Shown: positions 16,656-27,115 of the stretch, one piece after another | Position numbering within the stretch: the first letter of the stretch is position 1 | Layout of the letters: each line of letters begins with the position of its first letter | DNA from: Tunturibacter psychrotolerans | Lineage (GTDB): Bacteria; Acidobacteriota; Terriglobia; Terriglobales; Acidobacteriaceae | Assembly: GCF_040359615.1 (NCBI RefSeq) | Contig: NZ_CP132942.1 | Span: 4,030,001-4,094,000, forward strand | DNA: 64,000 nucleotides | Direction of reading: 5' to 3' | Translations under genes and position numbers: made by a program | Notes under the pieces: generated by a model | Databases searched by the model: none | The model's input: only the letters and a program-made list of their open reading frames with translations | What the model was told of the DNA's origin: nothing

Positions 16656-17405
16656 ATGGCACAGAGCACCATCAAAGTCGAGATCAAGCGCCAGCCCACC
16701 CCGGACGCCCCCTCCATCACCGAAAAGTTCGAAGTCCCCTACCGTCCGGGTATGAACATCACCTCGCTCCTCGGCGAGATCGCGCTCAACCCCGTCGATG
16801 TCTCCGGCCGCGCCACCACGCCCGTCACCTACGACTCCAACTGCCTCGAGGAGATCTGCGGCTCCTGCGCCATGCTCATCAACGGCAAAGCCCGCATGGC
16901 CTGCTCTGCCCTCGTAGACAAGCTCGAGCAGCCCATCACCCTAGCTCCCCTCAGCAAGTTCCCCGTAGTCCGCGACCTCGCCGTAGACCGCTCCGTCCTC
17001 TTTGAAAACCTCAAGAAGGTCAAAGCCTGGGTCCCCATCGACGGCACCTACGATCTAGGCACCGGCCCCAAACAGGCCCCCCAAATACAGGAGCAACGCT
17101 ACCCCCTCTCCAACTGCATCTCCTGCACCATCTGCATGGAGGTCTGCCCCCAGTTCAACGACGTCACCAACTTCGTCGGCGCCGCCACCATCGCCCAGGC
17201 CAAGCTCTTCAACATGGACCCCTCCGGCTCTGTCCTCAAAGAAGAACGCCTCCGCGCTTTAGCCGGAGACGGCGGCATCCAGGAGTGCGGCTTCGCCCAA
17301 AACTGCGTCCAGGCCTGCCCCAAACAGCTCCCCCTCACCGAAGCCATCTCCGATATGGGCCGCGACGTCTTCATCCAACAAGTCAAAGACCTCTTCGCTA
17401 GATAG
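16656..17405 (+). CDS. sdhB: Succinate dehydrogenase iron-sulfur subunit
   Basis: 249 residues. The [2Fe-2S] cluster ligands are in CLEEICGSCAMLINGKARMAC, and two further Cys sets, CISCTICMEVCPQF and CGFAQNCVQACP, hold the [4Fe-4S] and [3Fe-4S] clusters. It relays electrons from SdhA to the heme/quinone site of SdhC. Start ATG follows AAGGAGCAGTCGCA. Complete and normal in length. Confidence 0.95.
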   Translation: MAQSTIKVEIKRQPTPDAPSITEKFEVPYRPGMNITSLLGEIALNPVDVSGRATTPVTYDSNCLEEICGSCAMLINGKARMACSALVDKLEQPITLAPLSKFPVVRDLAVDRSVLFENLKKVKAWVPIDGTYDLGTGPKQAPQIQEQRYPLSNCISCTICMEVCPQFNDVTNFVGAATIAQAKLFNMDPSGSVLKEERLRALAGDGGIQECGFAQNCVQACPKQLPLTEAISDMGRDVFIQQVKDLFAR

Positions 17406-17414
17406 GACGGCCGA

Positions 17415-17882
17415 TTGAATCATCTTTTTATGCCGCGATCGCTTAGATCGATCGTCTCGCTGGCTGCATTTTCACTTCTTCCTTTTTTGGCTCTGGCGCA
17501 ATCAGAGTCATCGCAGGAGAATGTCCCCGCCATAACTTCAAAGACAGATGGGATCGAAGTTACCAAGGTCGGAAAAGACGTTTCACCGCCAGTCTTGATT
17601 CATTCGTCAGAACCGAAACTACCCAAAGAGGCTCGGAAGGCAAAACTTGGCGGGCAGGTGACTCTGAAATGCTATGTCGAACCGGACGGGACAACAAGCA
17701 ACGTTCATATCACTGATAGCAAGATTCAAGGAGCCAATGGCCCCGCAGATGAATCGATAGTGAAAAAACTTGAGGATAGTGCCATTGATGCTGTGAAGAG
17801 CTACAGGCTCAAGCCCGCCATGAAAAACGGTCAGCCGGTACGTGTCGAACTCAATATCGTAGTCAATTTTAAAGCTGGCTAA
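17415..17882 (+). CDS. TonB C-terminal-domain secreted protein
   Basis: 155 residues. A signal-like segment LAAFSLLPFLALAQSE (from about residue 16) is followed by a TonB C-terminal domain at about 50-155: PVLIHSSEPKLPKEARKAKL, GGQVTLKCYVEPDGTTSNV, and a closing KPAMKNGQPVRVELNIVVNF. Energy-transducing TonB proteins carry this domain, but a proline-rich spanning region is short here, and many Acidobacteriota have such secreted paralogues of unclear role. It begins 9 bp after sdhB. Codon use is more AT-rich than sdhB. Confidence 0.75.
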   Translation: MNHLFMPRSLRSIVSLAAFSLLPFLALAQSESSQENVPAITSKTDGIEVTKVGKDVSPPVLIHSSEPKLPKEARKAKLGGQVTLKCYVEPDGTTSNVHITDSKIQGANGPADESIVKKLEDSAIDAVKSYRLKPAMKNGQPVRVELNIVVNFKAG

Positions 17883-17906
17883 TTTTTCGGCTCACCCGCC
17901 CATCTC

Positions 17907-17954
17907 CGGGTGCTCCATCCATCGCAGTCTCACCGCGATGGGTGGGAATGTAAA
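17907..17954 (+). repeat. REP-like 48-bp hairpin element, copy 1
   Basis: CGGGTGCTCCATCCATCGC, a short loop and GCGATGGGTGG form a hairpin. The same 48-bp element occurs at 19855-19902 with 4 mismatches. It is intergenic, between the TonB-like gene and the heme-binding-like gene. Confidence 0.8.
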
Positions 17955-18035
17955 ATTTTCGCCCCACCTACTTTAAAAAACCCAAGCTCCACGCATCGCG
18001 AGCATCAAACCAATATGCTCGTATCAGGAGAAAAA

Positions 18036-18431
18036 ATGATCCAACTAGCAGACGCCCGTCGCATCATCGCCGCAGCCGAAAAGAAAGCCGCCGAAATCGG
18101 CCAGCCCATGAACATCGCCGTAGCCGACGCCGGCGGCAACCTCATCGCCCACGTCCGTATGGACAACGCCTGGCTCGGTTCCGTCGACATCTCCATCAAA
18201 AAGGCCTGGACCTCCCGCGCCTTCGACATTGCCACCAAAGACCTCGCCGATCACAGCCAATCCGGCAATCAGTTTTTCGGAATCCACGCCTCCAACGACG
18301 GCAAAGTCATGATCTTCGCCGGCGGCATCCCCCTCAAACAGGACGGCAAAGTTGTAGGCGCAATCGGTGTCAGCGGCGGCTCAGGCGCACAGGATCACGC
18401 AGTCGCAGAAGCCGGCGCCGCCGCACTCTAA
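18036..18431 (+). CDS. GlcG/HbpS-type heme-binding-like protein
   Basis: 131 residues from the ATG at 18036, chosen because CAGGAG lies 6 bp upstream; an earlier in-frame ATG at 18015 has none. The GlcG domain fills the protein: ARRIIAAAEKKAAEIGQPMNIAVAD, IAHVRMDNAWLGSVDIS and GGIPLKQDGKVVGAIGVSGG. GlcG-like proteins bind heme or act beside glycolate or diol enzymes; the ligand here is not defined. A terminator follows (18456). Confidence 0.86.
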   Translation: MIQLADARRIIAAAEKKAAEIGQPMNIAVADAGGNLIAHVRMDNAWLGSVDISIKKAWTSRAFDIATKDLADHSQSGNQFFGIHASNDGKVMIFAGGIPLKQDGKVVGAIGVSGGSGAQDHAVAEAGAAAL

Positions 18432-18455
18432 ACCTCCCAATTGGTCAGAAAATTC

Positions 18456-18491
18456 GAAAAGGTAGTGCGGCAATCGCGCTACCTTTTCTTT
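18456..18491 (+). terminator. Rho-independent terminator
   Basis: GAAAAGGTAGtGCG pairs with CGCgCTACCTTTTC and is followed by TTT, just after the GlcG-like gene at 18431. Confidence 0.7.
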
Positions 18492-18558
18492 GCATCGAAC
18501 TCACTGCGTCATCACCAAAAGCGAAGTTTTAAACCCAGCACAAGCAATGAGGTTTCAA

Positions 18559-19746
18559 ATGGCTGAAAACACCGGAGTAGTTTTCCTCGGACGAAATAAG
18601 GTTGAAGTCCAGTCCATCGATTTCCCGAAGATGCAGAATCCCGCAGGCAAAAAGATCAATCACGGCGTCATCCTGAAAGTTGTCTCCACCAACATCTGCG
18701 GTTCCGACCAGCACATGGTTCGCGGGCGCACCACCGCCCCCACCGGCATGGTCCTCGGCCACGAGATTACCGGCGAGATCATCGAGGCCGGCTCCGACGT
18801 CGAATACCTCAAGTCCGGCGATCTCGTCACCGTTCCCTTCAACGTGGCCTGCGGACGCTGCATCACCTGCCGCGAGCAGCAGACCGGCGTCTGCCTCAAC
18901 GTCAACCCCGGCCGCGCCGGCGGAGCCTACGGATACGTCGACATGGGCGGATGGGTCGGTGGCCAGGCCGAGTACGTTCTCGTCCCCTACGCCGACTTCA
19001 ACCTCATCAAATTCCCCGACAAGCAGCAGGCCATGGCGAAGATCAAAGACCTCACCATGCTCTCCGACATTCTGCCCACCGGCTTCCACGGTGCAGTCAC
19101 AGCGGGCGTCGGCGTCGGTTCCATCGTCTACGTCGCCGGTGCAGGGCCAGTCGGCCTCGCCGCTGCCGCATCTGCCCAGATCCTCGGTGCCGCAGTCGTC
19201 ATGATCGGCGACATGATCCCCGAACGACTCAAGCACGCCGAAAGCGTCGGCTTCACTCCAATCGACCTCACAAAGAGCGATAACCTCGGCGAACTCATCG
19301 CCGCAGTCGTCGGCAAACCAGAGGTCGACGCTGCAATTGATGCCGTTGGCTTCGAAGCACGCGCGCAGGGCAAGGACGGTCAGGAAGCCCCCGCAACTGT
19401 CCTCAACTCCCTCATGTCCATCGTTCGCGCCGCAGGCGGCATTGGCATCCCCGGCCTCTATGTCACAGAAGATCCCGGAGCCGCAGACGATGCAGGCAAA
19501 ACCGGGAACCTTAAGATGCGCTTCGGCCTCGGCTGGGCCAAGTCACACCGCTTCTACACAGGCCAGACGCCAGTGCTGAAGCACAACCGTCAACTCATGC
19601 AGGCAATTCTGCACGACCGCCTGCCCATCGCAAAGATCGTCGGCGCAACAGTCATTCCTCTTAGCCAGGCAGCCGACGGATACAAAGCCTTCGACTCCGG
19701 CGCAGCGAAGAAGTTCGTCCTCGATCCCCACGGCCTTCTCGCATAA
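18559..19746 (+). CDS. fdhA: Formaldehyde dehydrogenase, glutathione-independent (zinc-dependent)
   Basis: 395 residues. Catalytic zinc ligands Cys47 (ICGSDQH), His68 and Glu69 (LGHEITG) and structural zinc Cys98, 101, 104 and 112 are in place. GAGPVGLAA at 194 is the NAD-binding loop. The long medium-chain dehydrogenase with GRTTAPTGM and GLGWAKSHRFYTGQTPV is the signature of the Pseudomonas putida FdhA type, which oxidises formaldehyde or dismutates aldehydes with tightly bound NAD. The ATG at 18559 follows GAGG by 6 bp. Confidence 0.9.
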   Translation: MAENTGVVFLGRNKVEVQSIDFPKMQNPAGKKINHGVILKVVSTNICGSDQHMVRGRTTAPTGMVLGHEITGEIIEAGSDVEYLKSGDLVTVPFNVACGRCITCREQQTGVCLNVNPGRAGGAYGYVDMGGWVGGQAEYVLVPYADFNLIKFPDKQQAMAKIKDLTMLSDILPTGFHGAVTAGVGVGSIVYVAGAGPVGLAAAASAQILGAAVVMIGDMIPERLKHAESVGFTPIDLTKSDNLGELIAAVVGKPEVDAAIDAVGFEARAQGKDGQEAPATVLNSLMSIVRAAGGIGIPGLYVTEDPGAADDAGKTGNLKMRFGLGWAKSHRFYTGQTPVLKHNRQLMQAILHDRLPIAKIVGATVIPLSQAADGYKAFDSGAAKKFVLDPHGLLA

Positions 19747-19772
19747 CGAACCGCACTCAAACAAACAACGAG

Positions 19773-19902
19773 GCCGGGTGCCCCATCTCTCGATTCTGAG
19801 ATGTGGGCATTCGCGCCACGCGCGAACCGTTCTCGCTCGCGCACCACCAAGCTTCGGGTGCCCCATCCCTCGCAGTCTCACCGCGATGGATGGAAATGTA
19901 AA
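19773..19902 (+). repeat. REP-like hairpins, second cluster
   Basis: Two elements follow fdhA. The first (19781-19807) pairs CCCCATCTC with GAGATGTGGG. The second (19855-19902) is a 48-bp near copy of the one at 17907-17954, with 44 identical positions. They may act as mRNA 3' stabilisers or terminators. Confidence 0.75.
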
Positions 19903-19926
19903 TTTCTCTCCGCCCTCACCAGACGC

Positions 19927-19972
19927 AAAAAAACGGAGACGCCCCGCCGGCCCGCGGGGCATCACCGTCTCG
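19927..19972 (-). terminator. Terminator of the 66-residue gene
   Basis: Read on the minus strand, GAGACG...GCCCCGC and GCGGGGC...GTCTC form a strong stem followed by CGTTTTTTT. It lies 20 bp past the stop codon of the small minus-strand gene. Confidence 0.85.
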
Positions 19973-19991
19973 TTACTGCTCTGCTAAGACA

Positions 19992-20192
19992 TCATTTCGA
20001 AAAAATCGAATTACCCGGTGTCGTCTCTTCGTTCGAGTGAATCCTGTTTTGAGCGCGTTTGGCACTCTCCATCGCAACATGATCCAACTTCTGCTCATCG
20101 GTCTTACCGACCTCTGTTGCGGTGCTGTCTGCTTCAATAGCTTCGTGGGAAGGACGTGCACCCGTCTTCGAAGAATTCATACCCTGTGCCAT
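19992..20192 (-). CDS. Small hydrophilic protein, unknown
   Basis: 66 residues, starting MAQGMNSSKTGARPSHEAIE and ending in NSIFSK. It is very polar, rich in Ser, Glu, Ala and Lys, with no membrane segment or Cys, so likely disordered. Reality is supported by an excellent ribosome-binding site (GAGAGGTG 5 bp before the ATG) and by a strong terminator after the stop. A 340-bp upstream region with repeated CACCAC motifs precedes it. No known family is recognised. Confidence 0.65.
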   Translation of the reverse strand: MAQGMNSSKTGARPSHEAIEADSTATEVGKTDEQKLDHVAMESAKRAQNRIHSNEETTPGNSIFSK

Positions 20193-20318
20193 ACATCACC
20201 TCTCACTAGACAGATGGCATCGCCCAGCCGCAGGTTGCTCCTGCGCCCAAGCCCATAGAACATCAAAAAAAACAAAAAAACTTCAGAAAATGTGGCGCAT
20301 TTTTCATCGCTCAAAAAT

Positions 20319-20430
20319 GTGGTGCAACAACACCACGTTAGCCACACAGTTCACCACACTCACACCACAAAAACACCACAACGAATCACCCACTTTTTCA
20401 AAATCCCCCACAAAACTCACGCTCCACCAC
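20319..20430. promoter_or_regulatory. CACCAC-rich region upstream of the small protein and dipeptidase genes
   Basis: CACCAC occurs on the plus strand at 20331, 20352, 20363, 20374 and 20425, and GTGGTG at 20319. The spacings 21, 11 and 11 are close to whole helical turns. The 340-bp intergenic stretch 20193-20532 is A/C-rich, has a long A-tract (20265-20280), and separates two divergent genes, so it is likely a control region; a binding protein is not identified. Confidence 0.45.
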
Positions 20431-20532
20431 GCACAAAAAAAATAAGAAGACACACCGCCAAATCATAAGCAGACTGAAACCATCCACTTGCTACAATCGG
20501 CTAATCCGTGACCGAAAGAGTGGCGACCCAAC

Positions 20533-21765
20533 ATGCACAAACGCGGCATCTTCGTCTCTGCCCTGCTCATCCTCACCCTTCACGCCCCAGCACAGACAAA
20601 ATCCCAAACAAAAACAATGACTGATCCACAAGCCGTCCACCAATCCGCCATCGTCATCGACACCCACGCCGACACCCCCCAACGATTCGTCGATGAACAC
20701 TGGGATTTCACCGATCCCCTCAACGGCGGCATGCTCAACTACTCGAGCGCCAAGCAAGGAAATCTCGACGCACAGTTCTTCTCCATCTGGGTCGACCCCA
20801 ACCAATACCCCGCCAACGCCAGCGCTCACCGCACTCTCGCGCTCATCGACGGCACCCTCGAGCAAGTCCGCAAACACCCTGACAAACTCGCCCTCTGCGT
20901 CTCCGCCGACGACATCGTCGCCACCCACGCACAAGGAAAGTTCGCTGTCCTCATGGGCATCGAAGGTGGCCACTCCATTGAAAATGATCTCGGCCTCCTA
21001 CGCGACTACTACCGTCTCGGCGTCCGCTACATGACCCTCACCTGGTCCAACACCAACAACTGGGCCGACTCCTCCGGCGACATCGACGACGAAAAAGTCC
21101 AACACCACAATGGCCTCACACCCTTCGGCAAACAAATCGTAGCCGAAATGAACCGCCTCGGCATGATGGTCGACATCTCCCACGTCTCCGACAAAACCTT
21201 CTGGGATGTCATCGCCACCACGCGCACGCCCGTCATCGCGTCCCACTCCTCAGCTCGAGCTCTCACCCACGCCGCACGCAACATGACCGACGAGATGCTC
21301 CTCGCCATGAAGAAGAACAACGGCGTCGTCATGGTCAACTTCTTCCCCGCATTCATCGATGAGAACTGGCGCAAAGCCTGGGCCGCACAGGAACCCGAAC
21401 GCAAGCAAGCCCAAAAGGCCCTCGAAGCTGAGTACAGCGCCAAAGGCTTACCAGTCCCCTACACTGCCTCCGACAAGATCGACCGCGAGTTCGCCGCAAA
21501 GATCGGCCGCGCGCCATTCAACTCGCTCATCGATCACTTCGACCACGTCATCAAGATCGCTGGCATCGATCACGTCGGCATCGGCACTGACTTCGACGGA
21601 ATCCCTGTCCCACCTGCGGGCATCGACTCCGCCGCCGACCTTCCCAAAGTCACTGCTGCCCTCATGGCTCGCGGCTACACCGCCGACGACCTGCACAAAC
21701 TACTCGGAGGCAACCTCCTCCGCGTCTTCCGCGAAGTGCAGGCTGCCTCCGATCACAATCCATAA
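20533..21765 (+). CDS. Membrane dipeptidase (peptidase M19), secreted
   Basis: 410 residues with an export signal (ALLILTLHAPAQ, residues 9-20). Zinc ligands are in VIDTHADTP (near residue 43), MGIEGGHSI, VDISHVSDKTF and IASHSSARAL, and GIGTDFDGIP is near the C-terminus; this is the renal-dipeptidase family set. It should cleave dipeptides in the periplasm, with possible D-amino acid specificity in some members. It starts opposite the small minus-strand gene, downstream of the CACCAC region. Confidence 0.93.
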   Translation: MHKRGIFVSALLILTLHAPAQTKSQTKTMTDPQAVHQSAIVIDTHADTPQRFVDEHWDFTDPLNGGMLNYSSAKQGNLDAQFFSIWVDPNQYPANASAHRTLALIDGTLEQVRKHPDKLALCVSADDIVATHAQGKFAVLMGIEGGHSIENDLGLLRDYYRLGVRYMTLTWSNTNNWADSSGDIDDEKVQHHNGLTPFGKQIVAEMNRLGMMVDISHVSDKTFWDVIATTRTPVIASHSSARALTHAARNMTDEMLLAMKKNNGVVMVNFFPAFIDENWRKAWAAQEPERKQAQKALEAEYSAKGLPVPYTASDKIDREFAAKIGRAPFNSLIDHFDHVIKIAGIDHVGIGTDFDGIPVPPAGIDSAADLPKVTAALMARGYTADDLHKLLGGNLLRVFREVQAASDHNP

Positions 21766-21774
21766 TCGCAACAG

Positions 21775-22074
21775 CTAAACCTTCTCCGCAATCAGATTGA
21801 TCTTGTGAATCTTCGGAGCCTCGGAGAACAGCGTCTCAGCATTCGCCATCAGCGCCTTCGCAATCTCACCATTCAAATGCGCATCGCGTCCCGCCTCGTC
21901 GTTGAAAGTGTCAAACACTCCAAAGATTCCGCCTTTGTCTTCCTTGAATCCATACCAGTGCACGGTCCCAGCCTCAGCCTTCGCCATCTCTGCACCTTGC
22001 TTCAGGAAAGCTTCCACATCCGCCTCTTTACCGGGTTTAGCTTTCAGCTCTGCATACAGCGCAAACTTCGCCAT
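21775..22074 (-). CDS. Antibiotic-biosynthesis-monooxygenase (ABM) fold protein
   Basis: 99 residues. The start at 22074 is chosen because GGAGGG lies 9 bp upstream; a longer frame adds residues without homology. MAKFALYAELKAKPGKEADVEAFL, the VHWYGFKEDKGGIFGVFDTF core and HLNGEIAKALM are typical of the small dimeric ABM family, whose members include heme-degrading and quinol monooxygenases. Substrate unknown. It is convergent with the dipeptidase gene (9 bp between stops). Confidence 0.84.
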   Translation of the reverse strand: MAKFALYAELKAKPGKEADVEAFLKQGAEMAKAEAGTVHWYGFKEDKGGIFGVFDTFNDEAGRDAHLNGEIAKALMANAETLFSEAPKIHKINLIAEKV

Positions 22075-22323
22075 TTCGTAATTCCCTCCAGCCAGTGAGA
22101 TGCGCGAAGTCTGTTTTGGATACGAAGCTTTCCTTCCTTCCAAACGAAATGACAGAAATAAGACCGCTCCGAGAAGATGGAGAGACAGAAAAGTCCCCAA
22201 TTCACTCAAATTCTCTTCATCGATGTCACCCAAAAACGCATCTTTATCAGAGCGCCGTGCAAGGCAGGAACATTGCTCCCACCGCCCGTCTGCGTTAACC
22301 TGTTTGTTGGAGCTACAAACCGC

Positions 22324-23073
22324 ATGATGCTTCGCACTCTCGCACTCTCCCTGGCACTCGCCGTCTCCGTCCAGGCACAGTCAACCCCAACACAGTCGAC
22401 ACCACCGCCTCCAGCCGACGCCCTCCCAGACGCTCCGAGTACCACCAGCAACGTCAAAGCGCCCGTCGTCCCCACCGGCCCCACCGCGGTCATCGATACC
22501 ACCATGGGCCGCCTCACCTGCAAGCTTTACGACAAGCAAGCCCCCATCACCGTCGCAAACTTCATCGGTCTCGCCGATGGCAGCAAAGACTGGACCGACC
22601 CCAAGACCCTTCAGAAGATGCACCACCAGCCCTTCTACAACGGCACTACCTTCCACCGCGTCATCCCCAACTTCATGATCCAGGGTGGTGACCGCGTCGG
22701 CGACGGCACCGGCGACCCCGGCTACTTCTTCCAGGACGAGATCGACCCCTCACTCACCTTCGACCAACCCGGCCTCCTCGCCATGGCCAACGCGGGCCCC
22801 GGCCCATCAGGCGGCGGCACCAACGGCTCGCAGTTCTTCATCACTGAGACCGAAGTTCCGCAGCTCAACGGCAAGCACACCATCTTCGGCCAGTGCGACG
22901 CCCACACCGCCCTCCTCGTCGCCTCCATCGCACGCGTCGAACGCAACTCCAACGATAAGCCACTCACACCGGTAGTAATCAATCGCGTCACCATCGTGCG
23001 CGAAGGCGAACCCATGCCTCCACCACCAGTGACGCCGGCGACACCTGCCACCGCTGCGGTGCCGCCCAAATAA
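22324..23073 (+). CDS. Cyclophilin-type peptidyl-prolyl isomerase, exported
   Basis: 249 residues from the ATG at 22324 (a second ATG follows at once). A signal peptide ([17 protein letters not shown]) and a Pro/Thr-rich linker precede a cyclophilin domain at about 55-230, with [47 protein letters not shown] and [10 protein letters not shown]. The C-terminus is again Pro/Ala-rich. It should assist folding in the periplasm, and stands 79 bp before a cytosolic paralogue. Confidence 0.93.
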   Translation: MMLRTLALSLALAVSVQAQSTPTQSTPPPPADALPDAPSTTSNVKAPVVPTGPTAVIDTTMGRLTCKLYDKQAPITVANFIGLADGSKDWTDPKTLQKMHHQPFYNGTTFHRVIPNFMIQGGDRVGDGTGDPGYFFQDEIDPSLTFDQPGLLAMANAGPGPSGGGTNGSQFFITETEVPQLNGKHTIFGQCDAHTALLVASIARVERNSNDKPLTPVVINRVTIVREGEPMPPPPVTPATPATAAVPPK

Positions 23074-23152
23074 TCTTCAGGCCTCCGCGATCTCAACGGA
23101 AACGCCTCTCATCTAACAAAGCAATCAACCCGCTACGCAAGGAGATTTCGAA

Positions 23153-23674
23153 ATGCCCAACAAACCTGGCACCTACGCCACATTCAAGACCAGTGAAGGA
23201 ACCGTCGTCTGTGAACTCTTCGAGAAGGACGCCCCCGAAACCGTAGCCAACTTCATCGGTCTCGCCGAGGGCTCCAAGGAGTGGAACAGCCGCAGCAAGA
23301 AGGGCGCTAAGCTCTACGACGGCACCATCTTCCACCGCGTCATCCCCCAGTTCATGATTCAGGGCGGCGATCCTGAAGGCACGGGCATGGGCGGCCCCGG
23401 CTACAAGTTCGCCGACGAGACCAAGGGTTCAAAGCACGGCTTCCAGGAGAAGGGCAAGCTCGCCATGGCGAACGCCGGCCCGAACACCAACGGCAGCCAG
23501 TTCTTCATCACTGTCGCCGACACCAGTTGGCTCACCGGCAAGCACACCATCTTCGGCGAAGTCGTAGAAGGCTACGACGTAGTCGAGAAGATCTCCAAAG
23601 TCAGCAAAGACGGCATGGATCGCCCCAAGACCCCGGTCGTCCTAGAGTCAGTCACCATCGAACGCGTAGCCTAA
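23153..23674 (+). CDS. Cyclophilin-type peptidyl-prolyl isomerase, cytosolic
   Basis: 173 residues, all cyclophilin: [69 protein letters not shown]. No signal peptide, so the product stays in the cytoplasm. It follows the exported paralogue and the two probably derive from one ancestral duplication. AAGGAG lies 10 bp before the ATG. A perfect terminator lies just after. Confidence 0.94.
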   Translation: MPNKPGTYATFKTSEGTVVCELFEKDAPETVANFIGLAEGSKEWNSRSKKGAKLYDGTIFHRVIPQFMIQGGDPEGTGMGGPGYKFADETKGSKHGFQEKGKLAMANAGPNTNGSQFFITVADTSWLTGKHTIFGEVVEGYDVVEKISKVSKDGMDRPKTPVVLESVTIERVA

Positions 23675-23689
23675 GCTTCATTCGCAATA

Positions 23690-23728
23690 AAGAAAAGGCC
23701 CGCTCAAATCGAGCGGGCCTTTTCTTTT
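23690..23728. terminator. Bidirectional terminator
   Basis: AAGAAAAGGCCCGCTC and GAGCGGGCCTTTTCTTTT form a perfect stem with T-runs on both strands, between the cyclophilin (plus) and mdh (minus) stop codons. Confidence 0.93.
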
Positions 23729-23773
23729 CATGAACGGCGATCGAGGAATATCTTCAGGCATAAAAGAGGGACT

Positions 23774-24736
<963 letters not shown>

Positions 24737-24860
24737 CTATTCTAGAGTCCCTACAGAACCAATACGTTCAATATCGCCCAGGACGAGCGAATACCGCACT
24801 AAAGTTCAACTAAAGAAAAATGGGAACAGCCATCTCGAAACGGACCGTCCCCACCTTCGA

Positions 24861-26267
24861 CTACATATTCTCAATCATGCGTGTAGCAAACTCGCTCGTC
24901 TTTGCCTTCGTCGCGCCCTGCATCCCACGCTCGAAGTCGTACGTCACGAACTTCTGCCCAATCGTCTTCTCCATCGAGCTCTCGATCAGCCGCGCCGCTT
25001 CAGTCCAACCCAGAAAATCAAACAACATCACACCTGAAAGAATGACCGACCCAGGATTGATCACATCCTTGTCTGCATACTTCGGAGCTGTACCATGCGT
25101 CGCCTCAAACACGGCATATCCATCGCCGATATTCCCACCCGGCGCAATTCCCAACCCGCCGACCTGAGCCGCCGCTGCATCCGAAATGTAATCACCATTC
25201 AGATTCGTCGTCGCCAAAACGCTGTAGTCCTCAGGCCGCAAAATAATCTGCTGAAAGATCGAATCCGCGATCCGGTCATTCACCAGAATTTTGCTCTTCC
25301 ACTTCCCTCCGCCGTGCGAACTTCCAATCGAAGCGATCACCTGCTTCACTTCGGCAATAACTTCCTCACCAAACTCCTTCGCGGCAAACTCAATCCCGGG
25401 TTCAATCAACGCTGCGTTCTCTTCCGCAGTCAGCTTCGGATTCGCCTCAATATTCCCAAGAATCCAGCTCTCCCGCTCCGTCACCGTCTGCTCGCGGAAC
25501 TCCTGCGAAGCAACCTCATATCCCCACTCGCGAAACGCTCCCTCGGTGAACTTCTGAATATTTCCCTTGTGCACCAGCGTCACCGTCTTGCGCTTGTTAT
25601 CGAGCGCATACTGAATCGCCGCGCGAACCAACCGCTTCGATCCGGTAATCGAAATCGGCTTCACCCCCACACCGGAGTCCAGCCGAATCTTTTTCTTCGT
25701 TCCCTTCAGCATGTCATCGTTAACAAACGCGATGAACTTGTCAGCCTCAGGTGTACCCTGCCGAAACTCGATCCCGGCATAAATATCCTCCGTATTCTCA
25801 CGGAAGATCACCACATTCAACTTCTCCGGCGCCTTCACAGGGCTCGGCACGCCAGCGTAGTACTTCACCGGCCTCACACACTGATAAAGATCCATCAACT
25901 GCCGCAACGCGACGTTCAGCGAACGAATTCCACCACCCACCGGTGTCGTCAGCGGGCCTTTGATCGACACGCGAAAGTCCACCGTGGCCTTCACCGTATC
26001 ATCCGGCAACCAGTTCTTCGTCTGGCGATAGGCCTTCTCCCCCGCCAGCACCTCATACCACGCCACCGAACGCTTGCCCCCATAAGCCTTCGCCACCGCT
26101 GCATCGAACACTCGCTGCGAAGCCTTCCAGATATCCCGTCCCGTTCCATCTCCTTCGATAAACGGAATAATCGGATGATCAGGAACCTTAAATTTTCCGT
26201 TGTTGTACTCGATCGCCTGCCCATTCGCCGGCACTGGAATCCCGTTGTAGCTCGTTTGCATCGTCAT
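24861..26267 (-). CDS. icd: Isocitrate dehydrogenase (NADP-type)
   Basis: 468 residues. The IDH family motifs are present: [13 protein letters not shown] near the start, the substrate Ser loop [66 protein letters not shown] and [14 protein letters not shown]. It oxidatively decarboxylates isocitrate to 2-oxoglutarate. GGAG precedes two ATG codons; 26267 (MTMQTSYN) or 26261 (MQTSYN, better spacing) could be the start. The protein is in the longer bacterial NADP-IDH class. Confidence 0.93.
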   Translation of the reverse strand: MTMQTSYNGIPVPANGQAIEYNNGKFKVPDHPIIPFIEGDGTGRDIWKASQRVFDAAVAKAYGGKRSVAWYEVLAGEKAYRQTKNWLPDDTVKATVDFRVSIKGPLTTPVGGGIRSLNVALRQLMDLYQCVRPVKYYAGVPSPVKAPEKLNVVIFRENTEDIYAGIEFRQGTPEADKFIAFVNDDMLKGTKKKIRLDSGVGVKPISITGSKRLVRAAIQYALDNKRKTVTLVHKGNIQKFTEGAFREWGYEVASQEFREQTVTERESWILGNIEANPKLTAEENAALIEPGIEFAAKEFGEEVIAEVKQVIASIGSSHGGGKWKSKILVNDRIADSIFQQIILRPEDYSVLATTNLNGDYISDAAAAQVGGLGIAPGGNIGDGYAVFEATHGTAPKYADKDVINPGSVILSGVMLFDFLGWTEAARLIESSMEKTIGQKFVTYDFERGMQGATKAKTSEFATRMIENM

Positions 26268-26347
26268 CGTCTCCGCAGAAGAATCGAAGACCGAGGCTAC
26301 CATTCGCGCAACATGGCTTGCAAACGGTATGCGGCACAAGAGTTCGT

Positions 26348-27115
26348 TTATCGAACAAGGTAATAATCGACCGTGGAAACCACGCGCACTTTCTTCATGA
26401 TGCTCGCGTCCGCATCTCCTCCACCGCCCCCCTCATCTGGAGCCGCCCCACTGCCCGCAAGTGAGATCGAAAACACTCCCTGGTTCGCCGAACGAATCGA
26501 CCCCACCTGGCTGCCCGAGTCCGCCGCAAACCGGTCTGCCGAAGCCCGCGCATTCCGAGTCGCCTCGGTAATCATGTCCGGCTTCAGCGCATTCAACCCC
26601 GTAAATTCGTACCGAATCCCACCCTGCTGCCCATTCGCGCCACCCACAACGATCCCCGCCTGCACCAGGTCCGCCGTCTTCTGCCCTGCCTTCGAAATCT
26701 TGTCCACATCCTTCGACTGCACCGTCACCGTCTGCTCCACGATGTATCGCGGCCCCGTGTTGTTCCCGCCATACTCATTCGCCAGCTTGTCGGTCACTTT
26801 GATCTGCCCCACGGTGATCTCTCCAGGCGCAATCCCCTGCCCAGCAAAAAACTTCAGCACGGCCGTCTTATCCGCTTCACTTTTGGCAAACACCTGCGGC
26901 AGGTCATTTCCTGCCTCTTTGAAGCTCACCGGCCAGGTCGCCATATCGGACTTCACGGTCCTCTCCACCAGACCCTTCACCGTCACATACCGGTCCGCCA
27001 GCCTGATGTCCTTAATCTCCGACCCCAGGATCCATCCACCCGCCACCAATCCAACCAGCAAACAAACTCCAACAACCGCCGCAGGAGCAAACAACGAAGA
27101 TCGTTCCGTCTCCAA
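26348..27115 (-). CDS. SIMPL-domain (DUF541) membrane-anchored protein
   Basis: About 255 residues from a TTG codon at 27115, which has GGAGGAGG 6 bp upstream; an ATG or GTG further up has none. An N-terminal helix ([19 protein letters not shown]) anchors a periplasmic SIMPL domain: [21 protein letters not shown], then long conserved-type strands [21 protein letters not shown], and AIDGGG-like turn is replaced by a Gly/Ala run near the C-terminus ([13 protein letters not shown]). SIMPL proteins of E. coli (YggE) reduce oxidative stress; a specific activity is unknown. Confidence 0.8.
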   Translation of the reverse strand: METERSSLFAPAAVVGVCLLVGLVAGGWILGSEIKDIRLADRYVTVKGLVERTVKSDMATWPVSFKEAGNDLPQVFAKSEADKTAVLKFFAGQGIAPGEITVGQIKVTDKLANEYGGNNTGPRYIVEQTVTVQSKDVDKISKAGQKTADLVQAGIVVGGANGQQGGIRYEFTGLNALKPDMITEATRNARASADRFAADSGSQVGSIRSANQGVFSISLAGSGAAPDEGGGGGDADASIMKKVRVVSTVDYYLVR

